From the NCBI RefSeq assembly GCF_018143015.1, contig NC_054740.1, positions 75,103,856 to 75,167,855 of the forward strand: 64,000 bases of DNA, in the 5' to 3' direction. The notes beneath the pieces were generated by a model, which saw only the letters and a program-made list of their open reading frames with translations, was not told the origin of the DNA and searched no databases. The stretch is from Lytechinus variegatus. Lineage: Eukaryota; Echinodermata; Echinoidea; Temnopleuroida; Toxopneustidae. Positions within the stretch are counted from its first letter, which is position 1; each line of letters starts with the position of its first letter. This document shows positions 1 through 13,400 of this stretch, piece by piece. A program made the translations under genes and the position numbers.

Positions 1-236
1 AGTACAAAGGAAAGTCACAACATTTAAAGTAATCCTCTAACAAACACTATGGAATGTTGGAAGTTTAAACTGATGAGTCACTGTGATGATATTCATTTCA
101 AAATCCTTTTGATGAATTTGGGATTGCTATTAAAATGTAGTGTACATGCACCTACATGGTTTCATGCAACTGCATCTACCTGCATTCTGCAAACTAAATG
201 TAAACATCCACCTTTTACCTTAATTATCTTTACTGT

Positions 237-704
237 ACTTTCTTGTAACCTTGATGCTATTGCTACAACCTCTACTTCGAAACAACAACCACAGTTCTAC
301 ACTTATTTCTTCCAGTTATGAATAATCAACAACATCAGAAATGGATGTACTGAAAGTATAAGTATGTACTGAAAATAGTACATATCTCTATACTTTCTTT
401 TAACCTTGATGCAATTGCTACAACCTCTACTTCAAACAACAACCACAATTCTACACTTTTTTTTCCAGTTATAAAGCATCAATAACATCAGAAATGGATG
501 TAGTGAAAATATAAGAAATGGATGTACTAAGAGAATAAGAAATGGATGTACTGAAAATAGTACATACCTCTATACTTTCTTCTTAACCTTGATGCAATTG
601 CTACAACCCCTACTTCAAAACAACAACCACAATTCTACACTTATTTCTTCCAGTTATGAAGTATCAATAACATGAGAAATGGATGTACTGAAAATAGTAC
701 ATAC
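237..704 (-). repeat. Tandem array (periods about 154 and 182 bp) abutting the exon 40 donor
   Basis: Three unequal copies begin at 237, 391 and 573. Each starts with a tactttct...aacc motif and includes an attgctacaacc block and an aatggatgtactgaaaatag block. The last copy runs straight into the genuine donor of DNAJC13 exon 40. The copy ending near 568 repeats the exon end plus donor as GAG|gtatgta on the minus strand, an intact GT. In the copy ending near 386 the same position reads at instead of gt. Confidence 0.85.
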
Positions 705-3700
705 CTCTAAAGCAAGGAGCTGAAGCTGCGTAGCACCGGTCAGCCTAAGCAATGAGAAGAGCAGCTTATAATGACCATTACATTGAATCTCTGTACCAGG
801 ATTGTTCTTGATGACCTTGGCTAGGGCGTCCAAGGCCATCTCACAGTTCTTGAGACGTTCTGCTTGTTGGCTGGATTGACTGGTGTCCACCTCCTTGGCT
901 GTGAGTGCCATCAAGGAGTGAAGGTACTGAGCTTGTGAACCAAGGTAGTCAAGGAGGCAGTTGGTGAATCCTCTTGCATCCTGCAGGAGATGAAAGGGAA
1001 GGTGCATTCAAATGGGAATTCAGATTAAAATACTTGCAAGTAGTTCAAAAATGTTTGACCTTTGATAAGAGTGATCTAAAAAACTACTGGTTTATGTTAG
1101 AAACATCATGTTTCACTGTAGGAACTGTCAGAATTCATTGCACATTAGGTCAACAAAAATTGTTGAACAAGGTCAATCTGCTTTATGAAAATTAGTTTTT
1201 TTAAATCATTGTGGGTTTAATATAATGCTTATTCTTCAGTCACTCCTCTGTTCCAAATTTTGATAAATAAATTTTACCACTTCAAACAAATGCTAAAAAA
1301 CATGTCCACGAATGAGGTTATTGTTGCAATCCAACTGCCAAAGAAATGTGCAATATCAAATTATTAGGTTGCAATTTTTCTCCCTTTTCCAACATCCTCT
1401 TTCTCCAATCTTTTAACAAACTACCATGCATCTGCAATTCTTAATACATTACCTGAAGTGGGAATGTAGGCATATCATTGAAGATGCGGACAAAGATATC
1501 TCCAACGATAAGTTCTTTGGCATGAGCACTGAAGGTAAAGTCAGCTCCAAACAGAGGATCACACTCTCCCTAAATTGAAGAAAAGAGGTTTACTCAATTT
1601 CATATGCTTTTAAAACAATAAGGGGAATATATGTAGATATATTGTTAATCATTGGGTAAGTCATAAAAGTAATCCAGAAATTCTGGGTTTAATTCCACTG
1701 CATTTCTAGAATCTTACGGTAAGGTGCTCCCCATAAAGTAGGAAAAGGTAATGTGATACAGTATATTTATGACTGATGTTAATGAAGATACCATTTTACG
1801 ATAACATTGTATACTTCAATATTTTTACATTTAACTTAGTGGTATTGACTCTGATATTTCCAACTGATTTATCAGTAGTTTGGTTTAGTTACAGGTATAT
1901 TTTGTTTACCTTATTCCTTCTTTTGTTATTCAATTGATTTATAGCATCAATATATACATATACATTTGTTCTTGCTTGTCACAATTTACTCCAAATATGA
2001 TCTGGATTAAAGGTCAAAAGAATGAAATTAAAAAAGACTCTTATCCGAGTTCAACTTGCTCCTGGCTTGTCACTTACTCATAACACACATACATCGACAA
2101 TCACCAAATCATAAAATCAATCAACCAATTACTGGATAAATCAATCAAAATAAAATCAAAGGAGATCAAGAGATGTGATCAGGCAAACATTAATAATGAA
2201 AAAAAAATCAGGGGCTGGTTTTCAAAACCTACTACCTATACCTGCAACATTAGATAAGCTTTAACATTGCAATGAATTAGGATGTCCCGGGGCTATTTTT
2301 AGCTTTTCAGGGGCGTATCTGCCTCAAGCCCCCGCATAGTTTTTCACTTATATGAATAATGTACCCTACTCACCGTCCTGATCTTTCTTTGTTGCTGTTC
2401 TTTGACAAACTCAACCAGCTCCGTCCTGGTGGAGTTATCCCAAAGAAGATAAGGGTTCTCTGTGTTGCTATTAAGGATTTTCAGCACCTGTTGGCAGAAA
2501 GAGTAAGGATTACATTGGGAATAGAAGACAAGTAAATGTACAATAAATTTACTTGTCCAGCCATTTTATTAGGTATCATCCAATCAGGAAAATATAGGAA
2601 CGAAATACTCTATTTTCTCTGATTAGTATTTTTGAGATGAATGACCAGTAAATAATGTCTTTATTGTATCACAAGCTTTCCACTGATAGAATATATGAGT
2701 TTCTCTTATGGACCAAAGGATAAATGTGTATTTGTTACATTACTTTTCACTGAAATCACAAATGAACTGCATCATTTTCCCTAATGTATATATTGTTCTT
2801 TTTGCCAATGAATGATATTTTTCTTTCAACATAAACATCCTGATTTCAGTCTTTCACCAGTAAACCATGTATCAATATGAAAAAAACAACTAATAATTGA
2901 AATGAATTACATCATAAATAACTGACAATGGATGCCTATTCATGTATGACACACAAATCATCATTTTAGGTGTTCTTTGAAATAACTCAATCATTCTTTT
3001 ATTTTGTAAACATAAGCATTTACTTTTTAAGATTTTTTTTTTAATAAGAACATATTTCTATTGTCAGTTGGGTTGATTCAGTTCTATGATATAACCAGCA
3101 ACTGATCTTTTACCTGGTTGGGGTTTTCTGTTCCTAGTTGGTTTGCAAGGTATGGTGTGAGTAAGGCGCTGAGTGATTTCCTAATGGCCGGGTTCTCTGG
3201 GGTAGCTTTATCTCCTGTTTGGTAACCTGCTAACCTGGCTAAAGCTGTGAAGCATAAGTTGGCTAATGTATTGGCTACTTGCTGTAAAGACCAAAAAAAA
3301 TAGTTATAACAACCAATAATGATAGAAATATTGATCACAGATATCAGATGAATAGTAAATTTAAGTTGAAATATCACTAACAATCTATGATGAAGCCCCC
3401 CCCCCAAAAAAAAAGAACATGTAACAATACCCCCTCCCTCCTTTCCAAAACATGAAAACCCTTTAAAGTATAATCAGCCCATTAACATAGAGGATAGAAT
3501 CATGCTAAAAAGAGCACTATTACCCAATTTTAAACATGTGATCCCTATTATTACCAACCATTTCAATCTTTTCTAGATGATTTTCCTATCATCACTACCA
3601 CAATCACTATCACCATAAAAAAAAAACTCTGTACCTAAAGCTTGGATCCTTGGATTATTTCTTCTTTACCCATACAGTATGGGCTTTTGGGTCTGATTAC

Positions 3701-6700
3701 TTAAATATCTTATACCACTATTTTTGTGTTTACTCAATTAGATTAACTCACTATTACATTGTACTCTGTTTTTTAAGAGATGTGAAATAAATGAATTTGA
3801 AAAAAAAAACTATCAATGCCATGATCACTACCACCTCTACAGCCACTGCTACCATCACTACTAGTACTATTGACACTACCACTACGACAATCAGTATCAC
3901 CACCACCTGAAGATTAACACATCGCTTGTCCACTCTATTCTTGTAGAAGGCTAATACCACTACTACAATCACTGCCACCACCACTACCACCCAGACTGCC
4001 ACAACCACCATCGAAACCCCATACCTGAAGATCTGAACACTTCGCTCGTCCACCCCACTCTTATAGCCTGTGCAGGCCAATAAGAACTAATACCATAACT
4101 AAAATCACTATCACCACCACTACCACAACCTCCATTGCAATCCCTTACCTCAAGATCTAAACACTTCGCTCGTCCACTCCACTCTTATAGACTGTGCAGG
4201 CCATTAAGAATTAATACCATAACTAAAATCACTATCACCACCACTACCACAACCTCCATTGCAATCCCTTACCTCAAGATCTAAACACTTCGCTCGTCCA
4301 CTCCACTCTTATAGACTGTGCAGGTCATTAAGAATTAATACCATAACTAAAATCACTATCACCACCAATACCACTACCACAACCTCCATTGCAACCCCTT
4401 ACCTGAAGATTTGATCCTTCACTAGCCTCCACCCCACTCTCATAGAGGGTGAAGTCATACTGGAAGAGATAGACAAGAAGATGCCAGATAACGCCAGCTT
4501 GTTGTAGATGATCCTGTAGATACTTATCCACAGAGAAGGCACTCACACACTCGGCTGCCACGGAGCACAAGATAGGCAGGTTCTGATCAATAGAACAAAA
4601 AATATAATGGTAGTATATGACTTTATATTGAATTTTAGAATTAATGCTGATAAAGTAATCCCAACATGGTTTACAATAGTATACAATGGACTACAAAATC
4701 AAATCTTAAGCTAAGCTTTTGTAGAGGGTCAGTAATGTGAACTGTACTTAAATATCATTTAACATTCCAAATTTACAAAAGGGTTCCATGACATTTGCTC
4801 TGGTGATAATTGTTTTGCAATAAATTCCAAACACTAATCTACTGACAGACTTCAACCCTGGATATAACATTATAGCCAACCCTAACATAAAACCTTATGC
4901 AACCCTAACCCTACATCTTTGCAGGAGCAAATGTGTCACCTTCAAAAGTGTAGTTGTCATTGAATGCATCTTTCACATATTAGAATTTAAGATTTGGAAT
5001 TGTTTCAGCCATTAGGATTTAAATTTAAATCTGGCACCCTCTCCCAGTGTTGTTTCTTATATTTACCGTATGCAAATGTGGAACTGATGACATTACTCAC
5101 TCACTATTTCTTTTGTATTTTATTATATGAAATATGAAATAATTCTATTTTCTTGTCATTGTCATGTGAAATGAAGTTTCATTCCTCGCTGAACACTTGG
5201 AATTCTAATATTTTAACATTTTGTGTTTCAGGCAACGAGGTCCTAATCGTCAAATTCGTAAAAATTGAAATATTGTTTAATTCAAACAATAAAAAACAAA
5301 AGAAATAGTGAGTGACATCATCGACTCTCTCAATTGGATGTAACTGGCTCGTTCTTTTAATTTTTTATTAAAAATAAGCGAAAGTTTGAAATGTCATAAC
5401 TTTCTTATTTTACATCCGATTTTGATGAAATTTTTTTGCATTGGGCTTGTCTGATTTTTTTTCTATTGATTCAAATGAACATTTTTCTGAGGTGGACTAG
5501 ACCTTTAAGTACTTCATAAATGCTACATATAATCATTTTCAAATATTTTGATCCAGACTACTTCATCAACATTTGTAATTCCAATTGTCCCACTTGTGGA
5601 GTTTAGATATCAATGACTGCTAACCAACATCCTTGATTGTGAATGCTCACCTTATAGAATAGAGCCCTGCATACATCCTTGATAATAGCTGGTATCTCAG
5701 TGATACGATCTCGACATCCTTCAAACTGAGCAGCAACAGCATAACATTTTATCACATGTTGACAGACCTACAAATGATGCAAGACAGAGTAAATTTGAAC
5801 TGTAGACTAGTAGCAATTACAGCAAAATATTGCTACATTACTAACACTGATGTCACACCTGTTTGATTAATGGTAGGTTTAACTGAAAATGTAAGCAAAA
5901 ATACATCAAGACATCACTTCAAACTCTCTTTATCTAAAAAAAAATTTTCATTGATAAATCAATGAATTTCCTGAGTATTACATAAGAGCGAGAAATTTTG
6001 TCGTGCTCTTTGACTACATGGAAGTTTTGATGAATTTCAAATTAATGCATATTGGCTAATCATCTCTGGCCTGAAAATTTGAGAATGATGCCATCAACAT
6101 GATTTAAATTATGTTGATAGATATTGCAGGCACTAGACTTTTCAAATTTTAATAATATAACTACCATGTACTTTTACTAAAATTACACGAAGTAAAATAA
6201 TGTCCTAGGGTCAAAAGAAGACAAAATGCAACATCATAGGTGCCAAACAGGCTAAAATTTTATTATATATCTGGTTATTGCTAGGCATAATTTGCGTGGA
6301 ACTTAAGGCAAATGATTTTCTGGTCATAAAGACATGCTCTTCTAAAGGTAAGCAGCATTGTTTCAATACTGGGTAGCCCCTTTAAGAAAAAGCTTCTTTG
6401 GATATACTGATATGAATTGTCACATGAAATTTATTTAGGCAATATTCCCCAAAAGCTCTTGCACTCATTTATGAAAATTGTGGGGTCAATGGTGTGGACT
6501 TTTGTAAGAGCAATATTCACATAAAAATACAACACTTTATGATGTTTCAAATACAAAAGAACAATAGTCAAAATGAAAGTCCACTAGATTATACTTTCAA
6601 ATGAAATATGACCCTTACCTTTACAGCCATATCGTCTGCCTTGCTGGATACATTTAGAACAGCAACACATCGTGTAAAAGCATCTTGGAGTGTCTGTATG

Positions 6701-7449
6701 TGAAATATCAAGTACAGTAATACTTTATTCACCAAGAACAGTCGTACCACCAATACCTTATTGACCTTTCATAATATTCTATTATATGATATCGAAAGAT
6801 TATCATACGAGTGCATCAAATCCTTTCAATCATGAATGTAATCTTATTCCAATAATTTGTAAGATCAATAGAGATTGCATTCTCTTGCTACATTTACGCC
6901 TCATATTGCTCCCTCTCGACATGACGCAACTCTACAAATACCTTTAAATTCAAATAGCACCATAATCTACACAGTCAAACTTATTGTGTCACAAGTTTGG
7001 CAAAATTTTAAATTGCATGATTGCCTGAAAATAGTACTAAAATAATAGGCAAAATATGTGTAGAAGGCTGATTTACCTAAATCAGAAGATTTTTCATCAT
7101 GGATAAGAAATTTAAAGCTCCCTATTATCATCAACAAACTTTACACCATGATAATATCTAATTTCTCATATAGCCTTTATCATCACAAGTTCTATCCTAT
7201 CACCCATTAACATGTTCCAAGCTTGGTCAATACCGCCCCCTCCCCTAATTGCTTCATTCCTCACCTCAATTCCATGCTCTCTTCGTAGTTCCTCTGCATT
7301 GAGAGCAGAGCAGTTGACTGTATGGAAGGCTAGCTCACTAGCTGCACTCAGGAGTGGAGCAGACTTAGAAAATAGTGTGTCATCATTGGTTTCCATCTCA
7401 ATGGTCTTGATCAACATTGGGTAGCCAGCATACTTGTATGGCTCAAGCA
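705..7449 (-). CDS. DNAJC13: DNAJC13 exons 33-40: C-terminal helical region with third IWN repeat (partial)
   Basis: Exons: 7265-7449, 6619-6693, 5651-5767, 4403-4582, 3114-3281, 2374-2487, 1453-1569, 705-980; codons about 1373-1783. Recognisable blocks are [74 protein letters not shown] (third IWN-like repeat), [19 protein letters not shown] and [19 protein letters not shown]. Exon 40 ends with TQLQLLALE in phase 0 at a gtatgt donor (699-704). No further exon is visible in 1-704, so about 440 residues by comparison with human lie off the window. Exons 36 and 40 are both followed in their introns by tandem copies of their own 3' ends. Confidence 0.93.
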
Positions 7450-10400
7450 CTAGGGAAAGATGAGATGAAAACAATGCCATACTCATCTTTTTTTTCATAT
7501 GGTGATCAAACATTCCAATCAACCATTTACACATTCAAAACGAAAAATGGATGGGGTTTCTGTACTGGTCACGTGCCTCTACTACACAAATGTCTAACAC
7601 ATATTACATATTTCAAACTAAACAGATTGCCATTACCATATGCACACATGAATCATATTTCAATTTGATTTGTATGTTGAATCTATTAATTTATTGTGAG
7701 AACAATTTATGATCTACTACATAACATTTTACCTTTGACACTGTAATATCAAAACCTGTCCCAAATTTTTGGATAGGTTTGAATACTCTATTTCAATATT
7801 GATTTTAAATAACTACGGAAGCTTTAAAGTACTATGGACTTGACGCGATGGTGATACATTAGGTCAACATGGCAAGAGTATCTCGACATCTTGATAACAA
7901 GTCGATGGCACTTCATAGCTTCTGCAAAAACATTTTTAAAGGAACGAGTAAATGGTAATAATGGTGTGGATTTAAAGAGTGCACACACCATTCAAGACCC
8001 TAGCCAAGCAACAGTTCTACTGTACATACAAATCCTATTTACCAATTAACCCAAGATTAAAGTACGCAATTGTGAACATATCTTGTACACACCTTCCTTA
8101 TACCTCTCAAAGAGGATGCTCTGTGCTCGGAGGATAAGAACAATATTCTCAGGGTTGGGTCCTTCCGTCAGACGAGATGACTTACTACACAGGAATTCAT
8201 ATGCCTTATTCACTTGCTCAAACATGTCCTGAAAACAAAGAATTTTCATACTTATCACTATAATCAATGTGAAGGAATTTTGAAGAGACAATTATTGTAA
8301 ATGGTATTCTTTCTGTAAAAGAACTACTTCCGATGAATGTATTCATTTCTTATTAATCAGTCAAAGAAATTATGCCACTCCACTATATCAAATGGAAGGT
8401 TTCTCATTTAAGACAACTTTTAGCAGCCATGTTTTTCCCCCTCTACTAAACATTTTATTTTTAGACATAATTATTTTTCACCCCAGCAGCAATGAACTTT
8501 GTGCCATGAATTGCACAAAGAAGTAACTTTCAAGTACTATTGGATTCCCTCCTGCCACCCACCTGCCCCCCCCCCCCCTCCATCCCCCCCCCAAAAAAAA
8601 GAAAATAAAATAAAAATAACAATCATTTTCCTCAAGAGTGTCTCAAAGTTTGCATATTAAACAGCATCCCCCAAATGCATGTCTACAAAAGAGAACATTA
8701 AATGGAACTGGAAGAATTTTCAAACTCAGCATTCATAAGAATGTGTATGACCTTAGTTCAGGAAAAGGTAGATTTATTTTCTAAATCTTTATTTTTTAAT
8801 CGACTCAATTACTTACTCTTCCTTCTGGGTTCTTGTCAGGATGGTATTTCTGAGCTAATCTGAAGTAGGCTTTCCTGATATCACTCTCCTCATGTCTGTT
8901 TACAAAAAAGTAAATGTAAAATAACAAAAAGGGTTTTTAGAAATAATAATAACAATAGCATATCATTGCAGTGTGACATTAATTATGGTATCAAACAAGT
9001 GGAAATGTAAGGTTATTTAGGGGGAGTATTAGGTAAATAGAATATATAGTTGTTTATTTACAGAAAGGGATCATTTTGAAACTGACAATTACTTGAAATA
9101 ATCCAGCCCATCCCTCCTCTCTCCATGCATTCTTCTTTTAGTTAAAAGACCTAACCAGTGGGAGAAGAGTAGAAAAGAATGGGTTGTGACAGAGAGCAAG
9201 TCTGCTTACCCTCCTGTTCCAGTAGATAGTTTGAGGGTCTGATAAGCTTCATCTACTGACATCGATGGAGGCTTTTTCTCAACTTCCTTCTTCCATTCCT
9301 CTAGGATGTCTTTCAGCAGCTTCACCTATCATCAGAAACATAAATATGAAACTTCAAAATGAAGGGAGACTCGCAAAAGTGGGAAATTTATATCATTGCT
9401 TGAGGACCAGATCCACTATAAATAGAAAAAGAATTGTCATCCATTTTACTTCTCATAAAATTTGCACTTCACGTGTTCAAGATGCTGCACTCTCGCACAC
9501 ACAACTCTCTTCCATCATTTCTTAAGAATCTAAACCACTGCAAAAATTTATCAATGATTGAAATTAGGTGTTACATATTCAATGTTAACTCTGTCAGCGG
9601 AGTTTGTTGTTTTGAATAATTGCAATAAAATTGTGGTGAATTATCATCATCATAAAAAAATTGGTCAGCACTAGAGCATCTTCTACCATACTTTGCATAT
9701 CATTATTCTATTAAGGCCTGAGAAAGTTTCTCTTGTGACTTACTGGATCACTGATTGGCCAATCTGGAAACTTGGTGGTATCACAGAGATGTTTGAGATA
9801 GTAGATATTGACAAAGAGTTCCTTCTCGAGTTGGGGATAGTTGATGACGGGGATTGGACAGTACTGGTAGAGGGATCTGGTGTTGCTGCGTAGCCTCGGA
9901 GAGAAATCTGCTATATGAGCTGCAAGTTTCTCTATCATCATCCGCCTGCATGGAGTACAGAAAATTACTTATCTTCAGACTTTCTTTGTAAACACTATTA
10001 TCATTATCATAAAACTATTAAAAACTGTACAGGAATGATGAGTACAATCATGTTAGACCACAAAAGCATGAATTAGAAATCTAGTTAATAATAAAAGGGT
10101 ATAGCAGTCAAGACAGAGTTATAAATTTTTGGCTACCCATAATTCAAACATAGATTCAATACAAGTATGTGGCTGAAAATAATATATTCTTGGAAATCCA
10201 AATTTTTCATGATGCAAAAACATTTTTTTGTTCACATGAATATATGCATCAATACATTCATTCGCTGACCATCTAGTCTCCTTCATAAAAGTTTATACGA
10301 CCATCCCTTCAAAACAAAATATAACTTAACTTTAAATTTCCCCAAAAATTCCTCGAGAATGTGATTTAGCCTACCTCATTTCATTACTCCAGATAGCTTC

Positions 10401-13400
10401 AGGAGTATCAAACTCTCCAAGGTATGTCTCAGCAAACTTCTCAGCACTGTGATTCTCCAGAAAGTGAACCATAGCTTCTGGTAGGATGTGCCCTAGGATA
10501 CTACATTGTATGATGTCTGAACCTTTGTTCTGAACAAAGAAAGGAAATTAACATTAATATCTATTCCACAATTAAGGTTGATAAGAGATCAGTAAAGCAT
10601 ATCCATGGTAACATAAACAGAGCTTCTTGTCCAAAGATATACATATTTTCAAAGCTATCTTATCAAATTTGAGAGTATAAGAAAGCACTTCCCAGATAGC
10701 CTACTGCAATATATGAACATATCAAATGATTGAAAAAGAAATAATTTTCCATTTGAAAAGAAAAAAAATCATTCCCATATATCACAATGTAAATACACAT
10801 TACCTATTAAGTCAACTACCATCATACAGAGATGCCAACTTATGGAAATCACATTAAGGGAGGATTTGCAACCGCCACCAAATTATGTGCGCGTAGCGCA
10901 CATCTCGAGCGCGGAGCGCTCGACCCTTGCGGCCGGGGTCCAGGCTCTGGGTTTCTAGATGCTCTCTGGTGCAATCTGACCCTTATTTTGGGGCATTTCA
11001 CATGTTTTGAAATAAACATTGTTCCCACTTTTTTAACATTAAAAATATCAAATATGCATTTTCACATGTAAATGAAAAATGAGGGGACAAAAGAAGCACC
11101 TGTTCAACAATAATAAGGATGAATTATCAATATCGGCTATGGGCAGGTTATGTTACACTATAAATCCAGTAAAGAAAAGCTCAGCGCTGGTCCCTTGCTT
11201 GGTGAAATAAAGACAACAGGGTACTAGTGGAGCTCGAAGATCTTGTCATCGCAATGTCCGTAGGCCTATGCCGTTTGCTCCCGAACGAAAGTGCTTCCGA
11301 ATATCATCACGACCTCCCTGCTAAACTGAAATGTCCACGCTGCAAATTGCGCAAAATGCATGGTAAATTCCTCTTTCCGACTTCCGAACACACAGGTACT
11401 GGAGACTGTATTCAGTCTTATACTTCTGAGACCATTTCTTGGTCTTCTTTTGTTGATTTTCCGCCATTTCGTGTCAATATCAACCCATCAATACGCCGAA
11501 ATCACACACCGATATTCCACCGCACGACTCGACAAATCCAGTGGCCGCGAGCGCACACGCCTCGCGAAGCTAGCCGGGCCTACCGGCCTGGTGCACAGTG
11601 GATTCCCATTGGGCATATCACATGCACCAGCTTTTCGCTGCTCCTTATTTGTCTACTTTTCACACAGAATTTAGTAGCAGTGAACGTAATGGAGTTACTA
11701 CATGCTAAAGTTAGCAGACGATACATGTCCTTCCAATCCAATTTGATCAATGCAAAAAAAAATCGTAATTTCGGGAGGATAAGGATGGTAATCGTAAGGG
11801 CGGGAGTTGGGATGAATTTTCGGGAGCCTCCCGATGAAATCGGGAGGGTTAGCATCTCTGCATCATAACCTATTTGTGGGGAAAAATATATTAAATGTCC
11901 ACATAAAAATATGTGCCCAAAATTAACAAGAAAATCAATGGAATATTCAAGGGTTGCAAATTTTAAAATCAACTGAACAAGGCTCCAAGTCCATTATATT
12001 CCAAAATGGATATAACCCTATGCAGTAAAATCTAAATGAATATGATATAATCATATACTTTTCTCTCCAATTCCAATATATACTTTCCAGTAAATGCTTC
12101 AACCATATTTTATGATTGTAATAAATCAAGTTATTATTCTGATAGTTCTTACCTCATCTGATCTGAAGGCTTGTCTCATGTGTGCATATTTTAGGAACCT
12201 ACAATGTAAGAAAAAGGTCAATATTACCCTTTGAGCAACATGTATAAGCAACACACAACAAGAAAACTCGCATCCTTTTGTCTATCAAGCCGTGATGACC
12301 AAGAGTCTAGCTGCTCTGAGTGGCAAGCATTCTCCTATCATTTCTTCACTAATTTCAAGTTGTCACAACTCATCTGGTTTACAGTCTACAAAGACTTTAT
12401 CCAATCTCACAAAAGAATACTCATACTTCTATCTCACCCTCACAGTTCTTTGCAGGATATGTTTGTAAATACTATAATCTAGCATTCTTGCCTTTCGATT
12501 TCTAAGCCTTTAATTTCATTTTTTTTCTACTAAAAGCACCAACCCAACAGTCACTTCCAGCAATACAATAAATGAACCATTAACAAGCTCAAATGTTAGC
12601 CAAACAACCATGCAAGCCTTTTAAGATCACATCAAATTATTCACAAATCCTAACATCTAATGCACGCCACATGAAATTACAGTTCTCAGATGGGTACACT
12701 ATCATCACTTCCTCGTCAGTGGTGAAAAACGCCAGTGCAATAGTCAGTAATACATGTCATTACTGACCAATGGATATCTACCACAGAAGGCTTGACTTTC
12801 TTACCATGCAAGTGGAAGAACATTTGCTCCTGTGTACATCATAATAAAGAAGAAGACACCGCTGAGATACAACCGAGGGAGTTGAGGGTTGTCTTGGATG
12901 ATATTGAAGAGCAGGACAGAGACCTTCTCCACTAGGATGGGGTCAAAGGTCAATAGGAGCTGTGAGGGAACCATCAAGAACACCAGTATAATTCGATGTT
13001 AGAAATCCGGAGGTAGTTTTCATCTTACATATTAATCTTCTTTGGGGTAGATCATATGAAGCTGTTCTTAAGTTTAAGTCATAAATTTAATATGACAATA
13101 TGACATGCAATACAGTCTCATTTAAAACATCCAGCTAAACCATTAAATCTGCTCCATCTTTTAGAGTGGTCTGACCTACATGTATACAAATGATCATAAG
13201 TACCAACACCATAGCATAATTTGCCACATTCAGTTAATTTCATTTATTTCAAATATCCCTAAACAAAATGTACAAAGAATAAAAATGGGTGACACCTCCA
13301 GAAGTTTGCACCCTCTAAGTAACATTGTCTTATACAATGTGCAATTATATCCTTCTATTTTAAAGACTTGAACCTGTTAAGCCCTTTACCCAAAATAACA

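Noticed and set aside
3754..4080. Val-rich open frame on the minus strand
   Set aside because: Product of the CAC/ACC-rich tandem array in a DNAJC13 intron.
3906..4402. CRISPR-like reading of the regular repeats
   Set aside because: Units are 118-130 bp, contiguous and derived from a eukaryotic exon boundary; no short repeat/unique spacer alternation.
11227..11868. 213-codon open frame within the hAT-like element, with a CPRC motif
   Set aside because: It starts at a non-ATG codon, ends at the transposon edge, matches no transposase or other family I know, and its composition changes along its length. Chance open frame.
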